49,414 nucleotides of DNA from positions 1 to 49,414 of the forward strand of contig VERF01000013.1 in NCBI GenBank assembly GCA_018882895.1, in the 5' to 3' direction. This DNA is from Candidatus Kapaibacterium sp. GTDB taxonomy: Bacteria; Bacteroidota; Ignavibacteria; Kapaibacteriales; Kapaibacteriaceae. The position numbers and the translations under genes were made by a program. Below the pieces are notes generated by a model. That model was not told where the DNA came from. It worked only from the letters and a program-made list of their open reading frames with translations, and made no database searches. Below, piece by piece: positions 18,307-27,087 of the stretch (positions within the stretch are counted from its first letter, which is position 1; each line of letters opens with the position of its first letter).

Positions 18307-18348
18307 GAGGGGATCCGAAAGAAATCGTGCCGAGAGGCTCGAATGTGC

Positions 18349-18356
18349 TACTTTTG
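18349..18356 (+). promoter_or_regulatory. TAnnTTTG box (TACTTTTG) for psd
   Basis: Exact consensus in the divergent dnaN/psd spacer; a minus-strand TAGATTCG lies at 18362-18369. Confidence 0.5.
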
Positions 18357-18399
18357 ACGGGCGAATCTACGAACCAAGCAAAGAGAAGACAACGCCGAA

Positions 18400-19080
18400 A
18401 TGCACAGGATATTAACACCTTACGGCTACGACAACGCCTTTTTTCTTTTGGCCGTCAGCGTGGCACTGACAGTCCTCGGATGGACTGCTCTTGAGGGAGT
18501 TTTGAGCGTTCTGATCGGGCTCGTCGGGGTGGGGCTGGGCATCTTCACGATGTGGTTCTTCCGGGATGCCGAACGCCCCCTGCTGAAGGAGGCCGCCGCA
18601 GACTCTTCACTGGTGATGGCTCCGGCCGACGGTCAGGTGGTGAACGTCGTTCCGATCGAGCAGGACCCGCTTCTTGGCGTTCCCGCCGTACAGATCAGCA
18701 TCTTCCTGTCGCCGGTGAACCTTCACGTGAACCGTTATCCGGCAAGCGGAGTCATCGAGTCGGTGGAGTACATCCCGGGCAAGTACCTGATGGCATTCAA
18801 CCCGAAGTCGAGCACCGAAAACGAACGTTCGCTCTTTGTGATGCGCACCGATCACGGCCGCATTTCTTACCAGCAGATCACGGGATTCCTTGCCCGCCGC
18901 ATTGTCTACGACACCAAGCCCGGTGACGTGGTGCGGGTGGGAGAGCGCTTCGGAATGATGAAGTTCGGATCACGCATGGACGTTGTGGTGCCGGCAACCA
19001 GTCAGATTCTGGTGCGTCCGGGCGATCGGGTTGTGAGTTCCAGGCACATCCTTGCCAAGCTCTCCACAGGCGGGAACTGA
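18400..19080 (+). CDS. psd: Phosphatidylserine decarboxylase family protein
   Basis: 'ADGQVVNVV', 'SIFLSPVNLHVNRYPASGVI', 'GMMKFGSRMDVVVP' processing-site motif. Confidence 0.9.
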   Translation: MHRILTPYGYDNAFFLLAVSVALTVLGWTALEGVLSVLIGLVGVGLGIFTMWFFRDAERPLLKEAAADSSLVMAPADGQVVNVVPIEQDPLLGVPAVQISIFLSPVNLHVNRYPASGVIESVEYIPGKYLMAFNPKSSTENERSLFVMRTDHGRISYQQITGFLARRIVYDTKPGDVVRVGERFGMMKFGSRMDVVVPATSQILVRPGDRVVSSRHILAKLSTGGN

Positions 19081-19085
19081 CCCTG

Positions 19086-19847
19086 ATGCGCGTCACCCGA
19101 TCGGTCATCCCGAACCTTTTCACGCTGGCTAACCTCTTCTGCGGGGTGAGCGCCATCGTGGCAGCCTTTGAGGGACGCATCACCGATGCGATCTGGCTTG
19201 TGGTGACGGCCGGCGTATTTGATGCGCTCGATGGTGTGGTGGCGCGTCTGACGCGCAGCACGTCCGAGTTCGGCGTCGAGCTCGATTCGCTCTGTGATAC
19301 AGTGTCGTTCGGTGTTGCTCCAACGATCCTGCTGTATGTGACGTATCCGGAGTCGTGGCAGCACACGCAGTGGACCCTTGTGGTGGCGGCGTTTCCGGCC
19401 CTTGCCGGTGTGTTGCGTCTGGCCCGCTTCAACGTGCAGCTAACCTCCATGGAAGACAAGCTGTACTTCCGCGGCATGCCCATCCCGGCCGGCGCATTCA
19501 CGATCATCTCCTATATCGCCATCTGGCACGATCAGGTGCCGCAACAGTGGCAGCCCCATGCCCTTGCCGCCGTCTCGATCATCACCTCGCTGGCCATGGT
19601 CAGCACCATTAAGTACGACAATCTGCCGCGCCCTTCGGTGAAGGCCTTCCGCAAACGACCCATCGTGTTTTCCGTATTTTTCGTCGGAACGATCCTGTGC
19701 GCCGTCACCAAGCTCGCGGCATTGTTCCCCTTCATGATGCTCTACCTCGTCGGTGGAGCTCTGCGCCATGCCTTCGTCTTCTTGCGAGATCGTTCGGACC
19801 GAGACGATTCGTTCGACGAGGGCGATCCGGATCCGTTCACCATCTGA
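19086..19847 (+). CDS. pssA: CDP-diacylglycerol--serine O-phosphatidyltransferase
   Basis: 'NLFTLANLFCGVSAIVAA...FDALDGVVARLTRSTSEFGVELDSLCDTVSFGVAP' CDP-alcohol phosphotransferase motif. Confidence 0.93.
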   Translation: MRVTRSVIPNLFTLANLFCGVSAIVAAFEGRITDAIWLVVTAGVFDALDGVVARLTRSTSEFGVELDSLCDTVSFGVAPTILLYVTYPESWQHTQWTLVVAAFPALAGVLRLARFNVQLTSMEDKLYFRGMPIPAGAFTIISYIAIWHDQVPQQWQPHALAAVSIITSLAMVSTIKYDNLPRPSVKAFRKRPIVFSVFFVGTILCAVTKLAALFPFMMLYLVGGALRHAFVFLRDRSDRDDSFDEGDPDPFTI

Positions 19848-19874
19848 CACACGACATCGATCTTCCCTCCTACC

Positions 19875-20147
19875 ATGAAGACATACACCGCCAGCATTAC
19901 CGTAACACTTCGCCGCGCCATCCTTGACGTACAGGGTAAGGCCGTGGAGAATGCACTGCACTCACTGCACATGCCGGGCTTTGCCGACGTTCGCATCGGC
20001 AAGCATATCGAGCTGAGCATCCAGGCGGTTGACGCCGATTCGGCCTCGTCTGCCGTGCGTGAGGCCTGCGACAAGCTCCTGACGAATCCGGTGATGGAGG
20101 ACTACCACTTCACCCTGCAGGAGATTGCACCCGTGGAGGCGGCATGA
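19875..20147 (+). CDS. purS: Phosphoribosylformylglycinamidine synthase subunit PurS
   Basis: Short protein '[38 protein letters not shown]', overlaps purQ. Confidence 0.93.
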   Translation: MKTYTASITVTLRRAILDVQGKAVENALHSLHMPGFADVRIGKHIELSIQAVDADSASSAVREACDKLLTNPVMEDYHFTLQEIAPVEAA

Positions 20148-20845
20148 ACATTGGCGTGGTGACCTTTCCGGGATCGAATTGCGATGCTGACGCTCGGCAT
20201 GCTTCGGCCATCACCGGCAACACCGTCCACTCCCTATGGCATAAGGACGCATCGCTTCCGACCGGACTCGATGTGATCATCCTTCCGGGGGGCTTTTCGT
20301 ACGGCGACTATCTGCGCACGGGCGCGATCGCCCGCTTCTCTCCGATCATGAACGAGGTCGTGCGATTTGCCAATGCCGGCGGGCTGGTCTTTGGCATCTG
20401 CAACGGATTCCAGATCCTGTGCGAGGCAGGTCTTCTGCCGGGCGCTCTTATCCGTAACCGCAATCTGTCGTTCGTGTGTAAGGATGTGTTCCTGCGCGTG
20501 GAGAACACCGATAGCCCCTTTACCAATGTCTGCACCGCAGGCCAGGTCCTTCGCGTGCCCGTGGCGCACGGAGAGGGACGCTATACAGCGTCGGATGAGG
20601 TGATCAAGGGGCTCGAGGATGCCGGTCAGGTTTTGTACCGCTACGTGACACCTGAAGGCCAGCAGACCGATGATGCCAATCCCAACGGAAGCCTGAACAA
20701 CATCGCCGGTGTAACCAACACAGCCCGCAACGTGATGGGCCTTATGCCGCACCCGGAAAGAGCCTGCGAGGCCCTTCTTGGCTCAGTTGACGGGCTTACC
20801 GTGTTTCACAGCCTTGCTCGCCATTGCAACGCCCCGGTGGCGTAA
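20144..20845 (+). CDS. purQ: Phosphoribosylformylglycinamidine synthase subunit PurQ
   Basis: '[13 protein letters not shown]', '[15 protein letters not shown]', '[19 protein letters not shown]', 'GLMPHPERA'. Confidence 0.96.
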   Translation: MNIGVVTFPGSNCDADARHASAITGNTVHSLWHKDASLPTGLDVIILPGGFSYGDYLRTGAIARFSPIMNEVVRFANAGGLVFGICNGFQILCEAGLLPGALIRNRNLSFVCKDVFLRVENTDSPFTNVCTAGQVLRVPVAHGEGRYTASDEVIKGLEDAGQVLYRYVTPEGQQTDDANPNGSLNNIAGVTNTARNVMGLMPHPERACEALLGSVDGLTVFHSLARHCNAPVA

Positions 20846-20892
20846 CTTTGCATCGGTAAGAACGAAAAATCCAATCCTTAGAGGAGTATCCG

Positions 20893-21069
20893 ATGGGAAG
20901 GTTAGGCCCACTCGAGATCACAATCATCGTGCTTGTTCTGTTGCTGCTCTTTGGCGGAAAGAAGATCCCTGAACTCATGCGGGGTCTTGGATCCGGGATG
21001 AAGGAGTTCAAGAAGGCTGCATCAGGTGAAAGCGACGATCAGTCAACACCAACCAACCAGCCGAAGTAG
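20893..21069 (+). CDS. tatA: Twin-arginine translocase subunit TatA (58 aa; below the length cutoff of the supplied ORF track)
   Basis: Translation [67 protein letters not shown] upstream. Confidence 0.93.
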   Translation: MGRLGPLEITIIVLVLLLLFGGKKIPELMRGLGSGMKEFKKAASGESDDQSTPTNQPK

Positions 21070-21083
21070 GGCGTCACAACGCG

Positions 21084-21476
21084 ATGTTTGATGTTGGTGG
21101 TGCGGAGTTCCTCGTCATCATTCTGGCGATCCTCTTGCTGTTCGGTCCGAAGAGTCTGCCAGACTTTGCCCGTCAGATGGGCAAGGGGCTGAGACAGTTC
21201 CGAAAGGCTCAGGAAGATCTGACGCAGCAGATACGGGATATATCGGCCGATGCTGCAGTTCGGGAAGCCCTTGATACCGCGCCGACCACTGTTGTGCGAC
21301 CACCTAGTGGCGGTCTGCCGATATCGCGGACTTCTTCGGAAGTCGCCCCCGAAACAGCCGATGCAACGTCCACGGAAGCTTCGTCTTCGCCCGAAGCACC
21401 GACGCCCGACGAGGGTCCGGATGCATCGCTGAATCCGCCCACAACGCCCCCTGAGCAAGAACAGCAGAAGTCATGA
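21084..21476 (+). CDS. tatB: TatA/TatB-family protein
   Basis: 'MFDVGGAEFLVIILAILLLFGPKSLPDFARQMGKGLRQFRKAQEDL'; Pro/Ser/Thr-rich tail. Confidence 0.8.
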   Translation: MFDVGGAEFLVIILAILLLFGPKSLPDFARQMGKGLRQFRKAQEDLTQQIRDISADAAVREALDTAPTTVVRPPSGGLPISRTSSEVAPETADATSTEASSSPEAPTPDEGPDASLNPPTTPPEQEQQKS

Positions 21477-22861
21477 AGTATAGCAACGACCGTTCATCGT
21501 TCATCGCCGGCACGTCCAGCGCCTCCGAACGTTGTGCCGAAGCCCTTGAGACCATTGCGTCTCGGGCCGACCTAGGGGCATTCCTGCACGTCGATGCCGA
21601 CGGCGCACGTTCGTCGGCTGCCGAAAGCGACGAGAGATTCGCCGCCGGCCTGGCACGTCCGCTCGAGGGGATGATCGTTGCCGTCAAAGACAACATCAGC
21701 GTTGTTGGTCAGCCCCTTACCTGCGCCTCGCGCATGCTCGACGGGTTTCGGCCGCTCTACAATGCGACGGTGATCGAGCGCCTTGCCGATGCCGGAGCGA
21801 CCTTCGTTGGCAAGACCAATATGGACGAGTTTGCCATGGGCTCGTCGAATGAGACCTCGGCCTTTGGTCCGGTGCGCCATGCGCTGGATGCCAACCGCGT
21901 GCCGGGCGGCTCTTCGGGCGGTTCTGCCGTTGCCGTTGCCGCCGGCATGTGTCACGTGGCCCTGGGGTCGGACACCGGTGGCTCGATCCGCCAACCGGCC
22001 GCCTTCTGCGGCGTGTACGGACTGAAGCCAACCTACGGACGCGTCTCGCGCTACGGACTGGTGGCCTTTGCCTCATCACTAGACCAGATCGGACTGTTCT
22101 CCAATAGCATCGAAGACATGCAGGAAGTGTTCCGCGTCATCGACGGCCACGACCCGCTCGATGCCACGTCGGTGCGCCACGCCGAAACGGTTGCCGCTGA
22201 CGTTGCCGCGCCGCGCATTGCGGCACTGCCCGTGGCTCGACTCGACGGGTGCGCCCCCGAGATCGTCGATGCGTACGTGGCCTTCCGAGAACGCCTAACG
22301 GCTCTCGGGGCGAGTGTTGAAGATGTGGACCTGCCGCATTCCGAGCAGTGGATCCCAACGTATTTCATTCTGGCAACGGCAGAAGCCTCGAGCAACCTTG
22401 CACGCTTCGATGGTGTGCGATACGGTTTGCGCGCCGATGCCGAAGATGGCGACATCACCACCGCATCCCGCTCGGCAGGTTTCGGTACCGAGGTTCAACG
22501 TCGGATCATGCTCGGCACGTTCTCGCTCTCCAAGGGCTATGGCGATGCCTACTATACCAAGGCGCAGCAGACACGTCGACTCATCCGCCAGGCGTATGAT
22601 CGGATGTTCGAGTCGTATGATGCGTTTGCTCTGCCAACCACGCCAACGACGGCGTTCCGCCTGGGCGAAAAGAGTGATCCGGTGAGCATGTGGCTGAGCG
22701 ACTACTTTACCGTGTCGGCCAACATCGCCGGCATTCCGGCGCTGAGTTTGCCATTTGGGGCCGACGCAGCAGGGCTGCCCATCGGCATGCAGCTGCAGGG
22801 GCCGATGTTCAGCGATGAACGCCTGATGAGTCTGGCCAAGGGGCTTGCCACGGCCAGCTGA
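21473..22861 (+). CDS. gatA: Asp-tRNA(Asn)/Glu-tRNA(Gln) amidotransferase subunit A
   Basis: Amidase signature 'NRVPGGSSGGSAVAVAAGMCHVALGSDTGGSIRQPAAFCGVYGLKPTYGRVSR'; ATGA overlap with tatB. Confidence 0.95.
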   Translation: MKYSNDRSSFIAGTSSASERCAEALETIASRADLGAFLHVDADGARSSAAESDERFAAGLARPLEGMIVAVKDNISVVGQPLTCASRMLDGFRPLYNATVIERLADAGATFVGKTNMDEFAMGSSNETSAFGPVRHALDANRVPGGSSGGSAVAVAAGMCHVALGSDTGGSIRQPAAFCGVYGLKPTYGRVSRYGLVAFASSLDQIGLFSNSIEDMQEVFRVIDGHDPLDATSVRHAETVAADVAAPRIAALPVARLDGCAPEIVDAYVAFRERLTALGASVEDVDLPHSEQWIPTYFILATAEASSNLARFDGVRYGLRADAEDGDITTASRSAGFGTEVQRRIMLGTFSLSKGYGDAYYTKAQQTRRLIRQAYDRMFESYDAFALPTTPTTAFRLGEKSDPVSMWLSDYFTVSANIAGIPALSLPFGADAAGLPIGMQLQGPMFSDERLMSLAKGLATAS

Positions 22862-22876
22862 AGACGCCCTCGGATC

Positions 22877-23311
22877 CTAGCGGGATCCCGGCAGCGTGAA
22901 GCTTTCCTTACATGTGATCGTGAGCGGAACATCGATCCGCTCAGAGATGCTCTGCTTGACCGGGCAGGTGGTAACGTATTGCTCGACGATGGCAAGGTCG
23001 GAATTGGTCAGCTCGATCGGAATGTAAATGTCGACCTTCAGACGTCCGACCCTGCGGATCGGGTCGGCTACCATCTCCTTGCGAACCTTCACCGATGTGC
23101 CACGCACGTCCCATCCGTGTTTGTTTGCCGCCAGGCCGACGTACGTCAGCATGCACGACCCCAAGGCTGTGGCAAGCAGATCCGTCGGCGAGAAACTCTC
23201 GCCCTTGCCGTGATTGTCCACCGGCGCATCAGTGATGAGCTCGGTTGCTGACGGTCCGTGCACAGCCTTCGTGCGAAGGTCGCCCTCGTATGTGAGTGTG
23301 ATCTCAACCAT
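22877..23311 (-). CDS. OsmC family protein
   Basis: 'GESFSPTDLLATALGSCMLTYVGLAANKHGWD' and 'CPVKQSISERIDVPLTI'. Confidence 0.9.
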   Translation of the reverse strand: MVEITLTYEGDLRTKAVHGPSATELITDAPVDNHGKGESFSPTDLLATALGSCMLTYVGLAANKHGWDVRGTSVKVRKEMVADPIRRVGRLKVDIYIPIELTNSDLAIVEQYVTTCPVKQSISERIDVPLTITCKESFTLPGSR

Positions 23312-23343
23312 GGTTCACAACCCTCGGTGTGGTGGTTCTTCCG

Positions 23344-23351
23344 TAAATTCG
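23344..23351 (+). promoter_or_regulatory. TAnnTTTG-like box (TAAATTCG) upstream of sucD
   Basis: Same motif class, 28 nt before ATG. Confidence 0.4.
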
Positions 23352-23379
23352 CGCTCTCTTTTTTTGAGGACCCGACACG

Positions 23380-24324
23380 ATGAGCGTTTTAGTCAACAAA
23401 GATTCAAAAGTTATTGTTCAAGGCATCACTGGCGGTGAAGGAACATTTCACGCCTCGCAGATGCTTGCCTACGGCACAAACGTCGTCGGCGGTGTGACAC
23501 CCGGCAAGGGCGGCACGACGTATTCCGGCAAGGGTGATGACGTCTTCACTCGCCCCGTACCGGTGTTCAACACCGTGGCCGAAGCACGCTCGGCAACTGG
23601 CTGCGATGTGTCGATCATCTTTGTGCCCGCACCGATGGCCGCCGATGCCATCCTTGAGTCGATCGCTGCCGGCATGGACGTGGTGGTCTGCATCACCGAA
23701 GGTATCCCCGTCAACGACATGATCCCGGTCAAGGCTGCCCTGGAAAACTCGACAACTCGATTGATCGGTCCAAATTGTCCGGGCATCATCACTCCGGGTG
23801 AGTGCAAGATCGGCATCATGCCGGGCTTCATCTTCACGCCGGGTGGCCCTGTCGGCCTTGTAAGCCGCTCCGGAACACTCACGTACGAAGCCGTTCGCCA
23901 GCTGTCGGATGTTGGTCTCGGCCAGACAACGTGCATTGGTATCGGGGGCGACCCGATCATTGGCACACGCTTTATCGATGCCATCAAGCTGTTCAACGAA
24001 GACCCCGAGACAAAGGCCATCGTGATGATCGGTGAGATCGGCGGCAATGCCGAAGAAGAAGCAGCCGAGTACATCAAGAAGCACGTCACCAAGCCCGTCG
24101 TAGGCTTCATTGCTGGTCAAACCGCACCTCCTGGACGTCGCATGGGTCATGCCGGTGCCATCATCTCAGGGGGCAAGGGAACCGCCGCCGACAAAATGGC
24201 AACCATGGCCGCCTGTGGCATCCACGTGGTCGAGTCTCCCGCCTCCATCGGTATCGCAATGAAGAAGGTCCTCGATAGCCATGCGCCAGCAAAGCCAGCG
24301 AAGAAGACGGCGAAGAAGAAGTGA
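23380..24324 (+). CDS. sucD: Succinate--CoA ligase subunit alpha
   Basis: '[38 protein letters not shown]', '[20 protein letters not shown]', '[18 protein letters not shown]'; Lys/Ala tail. Confidence 0.96.
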   Translation: MSVLVNKDSKVIVQGITGGEGTFHASQMLAYGTNVVGGVTPGKGGTTYSGKGDDVFTRPVPVFNTVAEARSATGCDVSIIFVPAPMAADAILESIAAGMDVVVCITEGIPVNDMIPVKAALENSTTRLIGPNCPGIITPGECKIGIMPGFIFTPGGPVGLVSRSGTLTYEAVRQLSDVGLGQTTCIGIGGDPIIGTRFIDAIKLFNEDPETKAIVMIGEIGGNAEEEAAEYIKKHVTKPVVGFIAGQTAPPGRRMGHAGAIISGGKGTAADKMATMAACGIHVVESPASIGIAMKKVLDSHAPAKPAKKTAKKK

Positions 24325-24536
24325 CAAGTGACAAGTGACGAGTGACGAGTGACGAGTGACAATGCGCCGATAATAGCCCCGGGCCTTGGCCCGGGGAAAG
24401 AGTGACGAGTGACGAGTGACAATGCGCCGATAATAGCCCCGGGCCTTGGCCCGAGATGACGGATGGATCCCGGCCTACGCCGGGATGACGAATCAACCCT
24501 GAAACCTGAAACCTGTAACCTGTAACCTGTAACCTA
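24320..24536. repeat. Composite repeat filling the sucD-ndk intergenic region
   Basis: Six AGTGAC(A/G) heptamers 24320-24361; 54-bp direct duplication 24340-24393/24400-24453; palindromes 24377-24396 and 24467-24486; CCTGAAA/CCTGTAA heptamers 24498-24532. Confidence 0.95.
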
Positions 24537-24538
24537 CC

Positions 24539-24961
24539 ATGGAACGCACCCTCTGCATTTTGAAGCCGGACGCAGTCCGCAACCAGAACATTGGTAACAT
24601 CGTGGCGATGATTCAAGCCGCCGGATTCCGGATTCTCGGAATGAAGCTGACGCGGATTTCTCCCGCCGTGGCTGGTGAGTTTTACGCTGTACACAAGGAG
24701 CGCCCGTTTTACGGCGAGCTTGTGAACTTCATGTCGAGCGGGGCAATCGTGCCGATCGCATTGGAGAAGGAGAACGCCGTGGCTGACTGGCGTACGCTCA
24801 TCGGATCGACCGATCCAGCAGAGGCTGCCGAAGGAACGATCCGCAAGGCCTATGCCACGAGCAAGGGAGAGAACGCCGTTCACGGTTCTGATAGCGTCGA
24901 GAACGGAATGATCGAAGTTGGCTTTTTCTTCGCCGAGAGCGAGCTCATCAACAACGCCTAA
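24539..24961 (+). CDS. ndk: Nucleoside diphosphate kinase
   Basis: '[36 protein letters not shown]', '[28 protein letters not shown]'. Confidence 0.97.
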   Translation: MERTLCILKPDAVRNQNIGNIVAMIQAAGFRILGMKLTRISPAVAGEFYAVHKERPFYGELVNFMSSGAIVPIALEKENAVADWRTLIGSTDPAEAAEGTIRKAYATSKGENAVHGSDSVENGMIEVGFFFAESELINNA

Positions 24962-25006
24962 GCCTATACACGCGAGGTCTGCATCGCGCGTCAACAGACT
25001 GCAATA

Positions 25007-25032
25007 ACGGGGGAGGACTTGTCCGCCCCCGT
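25007..25032 (+). terminator. GC-rich hairpin after ndk
   Basis: ACGGGGG-a-GGAC-tt-GTCC-g-CCCCCGT; only a weak T stretch follows. Confidence 0.5.
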
Positions 25033-25054
25033 GCCGTTTATGAACGATTTGCCG

Positions 25055-25062
25055 TAGATTCA
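25055..25062 (+). promoter_or_regulatory. TAnnTTTG-like box (TAGATTCA) 4 nt upstream of ATG 25067
   Basis: Same motif class. Confidence 0.4.
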
Positions 25063-25066
25063 CGCC

Positions 25067-26044
25067 ATGTTTTTTCCGAAAAAGACCTTCCTTGGTGCCC
25101 TTGCGGTTCTGGGTCTGATCGTCCTTACAGCTTCGTCCGCACAAGCCCAAAAGGCGGCTGCGGCAGCCCCCTCATTTCGTGAGTATCGTCTGCAGGCTGC
25201 ATATCGGGCCGGGATCGCTCAGAACTATGAGGTCACCGAAAAGACGACCGTCCAGCGCATTCACAGCGACTCTTCCATTCGCTCCTACCAGCGTGAGGTG
25301 CTCACGTATGTGACGGTGCGTTGCATTGAGTCGATGGAGAACATCTCTCGTCTGGTGGTGACGGCCGATTCGATCATCTATAAGTTCACTACCGGCCCAT
25401 CGGTGATCGACTATGATTCACAGAAGGATGCGGCACCAAAGGCGTTCCCTGACCTGAACAACTACGTTGGCGTGCTGAATCGCTCATACGAGCTGACCTA
25501 CTCTCCGTACGGGGAAGTGACAAAGGTTGCCGGCGATCAGATCGACTTCTGGCGGGATTACCTTCAGACGAATTCAGGTGATCTCGATACGCTGATCTCA
25601 ACGATCTGGCTCCAGGCACTGTCTGATGAGAATCTGTTGCATGTCGGTGACATGCAGAAGCAGATCGTACCTGGCTCAAAGCGTGCCATCGATTCGTCGT
25701 GGAGACACAATCTCCGTTTGCGAGTCGATGGAGTGGTCTACGAAGGCAAGGCACGGTCTACCTTCAAGTCCTATGAAGGGGGCATCTTTACGATTGCCAC
25801 GCAGGACACGTTGCCGGCACGCACTCGCTGGCCCTTGCATGTGTTTGAGATCCCGGACCTGGTGCAGGCGCAAGAAGGTCAAGCCGTGGTCAACAGCACG
25901 CTGCAGCTCTCAACGACCGGCGTGCTCAACGGCATTGATGCCAACATCTCGGCCTCCTTCCGCGGTCAAGTCGGCAAGGAGATTTTCACTCAGAATGTCA
26001 CATCCACGCAGTCGTGGAAGCTCGTCCGTCAGTTCCAGTGGTGA
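25067..26044 (+). CDS. Secreted hypothetical protein (DUF6263-like)
   Basis: Signal peptide FLGALAVLGLIVLTASSAQAQ; beta-rich, 'YEVTEKTTVQRI' start resembling the next gene. Confidence 0.55.
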   Translation: MFFPKKTFLGALAVLGLIVLTASSAQAQKAAAAAPSFREYRLQAAYRAGIAQNYEVTEKTTVQRIHSDSSIRSYQREVLTYVTVRCIESMENISRLVVTADSIIYKFTTGPSVIDYDSQKDAAPKAFPDLNNYVGVLNRSYELTYSPYGEVTKVAGDQIDFWRDYLQTNSGDLDTLISTIWLQALSDENLLHVGDMQKQIVPGSKRAIDSSWRHNLRLRVDGVVYEGKARSTFKSYEGGIFTIATQDTLPARTRWPLHVFEIPDLVQAQEGQAVVNSTLQLSTTGVLNGIDANISASFRGQVGKEIFTQNVTSTQSWKLVRQFQW

Positions 26045-27081
26045 TGCGCCTTTGGGGCGCTCTCGTCGCCCTTGGTCTTGGGCTGGCGCTGCCGTCGTGC
26101 CAGACCGAGAGCGACCGTCCGGAGTCGGCCGGCGAGGTCGTCCTTGCGCGCGACACGGCCGGTGCACCGCGCCAGTCGGGTGCTAGCGCAGGCGTAAAGA
26201 ACTTCGTACTCAAGTGGCGTGCCGGCGACGTCTTTCGGTATCGCATTGAGCAGATATCGGAAGGGGGCGTCGACACGGCGCGAACCACCTCGAAGACGAC
26301 ACACTGGTACACGCGCACCGTCCGAGCCGTGCGATCCGATGGCTCGTACGAGACTGTCGTACGATTCGATTCCATCAGCGCCAGTGGTTCGGTCAAGAGC
26401 CTGCGTAGCGGAGCGACGCTTGTTGAGCAGTCCTACAGTTCTACCGACACATCCGAGACATCAAAGCGCCGATACCCGCAATTCGCCTCGATCATCGGCG
26501 AGGACGTCGTTATCTACATGTCAAGCGACGGGAAGGTCGAACAGGTGGGCGACGTTGCACCGATCATCAAGAAGATCGGTGTGTTGGCCGGTCAGCCCCT
26601 TACCGAGCAGATCACAGACCAACTCACGGCACAGGTCAAGACCAGCGTATTTGCGGCGATCATGCTGCAGGAGTTCGTGCCGTATCCGAAGCAGGGACTC
26701 GATGCGAATGCATCATGGGTGAACGACCAGGTGAGTCCCCTCGGTGAGTACTTTGCCCTCGAAACGAAGGCATCGTATGCGCTCAGCAGTGTGTACCGCG
26801 TGCGTGATCACCGCATCGGTGTGATCGGCGCCACGATCGCCGGCGGTGTCCGCGTTCTTCCTATGCCGGCCAATTCGCCGCTCCGTATCAACATTACCTC
26901 TTCGTCGATCACGGGATCGTCCAAGGCCGTGGTCGACGTTGATCGAGGCATCACGCTTTCCAAGCGCAACACCATCTCAATGTCCATGTCCGGGATCGTG
27001 CAGTCTCCGGCAATGAAGACATTGGGTGAAAAGATCTCTCAATCACAGTCATCGATCACCACGATCGAACTCATTCGCTGA
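26044..27081 (+). CDS. Lipoprotein, DUF6263-like
   Basis: TGATG overlap with previous gene; 'MRLWGALVALGLGLALPSCQTE' lipobox; 'WRAGDVFRYRIEQISEGG'. Confidence 0.6.
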   Translation: MRLWGALVALGLGLALPSCQTESDRPESAGEVVLARDTAGAPRQSGASAGVKNFVLKWRAGDVFRYRIEQISEGGVDTARTTSKTTHWYTRTVRAVRSDGSYETVVRFDSISASGSVKSLRSGATLVEQSYSSTDTSETSKRRYPQFASIIGEDVVIYMSSDGKVEQVGDVAPIIKKIGVLAGQPLTEQITDQLTAQVKTSVFAAIMLQEFVPYPKQGLDANASWVNDQVSPLGEYFALETKASYALSSVYRVRDHRIGVIGATIAGGVRVLPMPANSPLRINITSSSITGSSKAVVDVDRGITLSKRNTISMSMSGIVQSPAMKTLGEKISQSQSSITTIELIR

Positions 27082-27087
27082 CGAGCC

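Noticed and set aside
17431-18357. 308-aa plus-strand ORF
   Set aside because: Antisense to dnaN, His/Arg-rich composition typical of the complementary strand of GC-rich genes.
24161-25150. 329-aa minus-strand ORF with SLVTRHS/GYRFQV repeats
   Set aside because: Translation of the heptamer repeats and antisense to ndk/sucD; typical spurious ORF.
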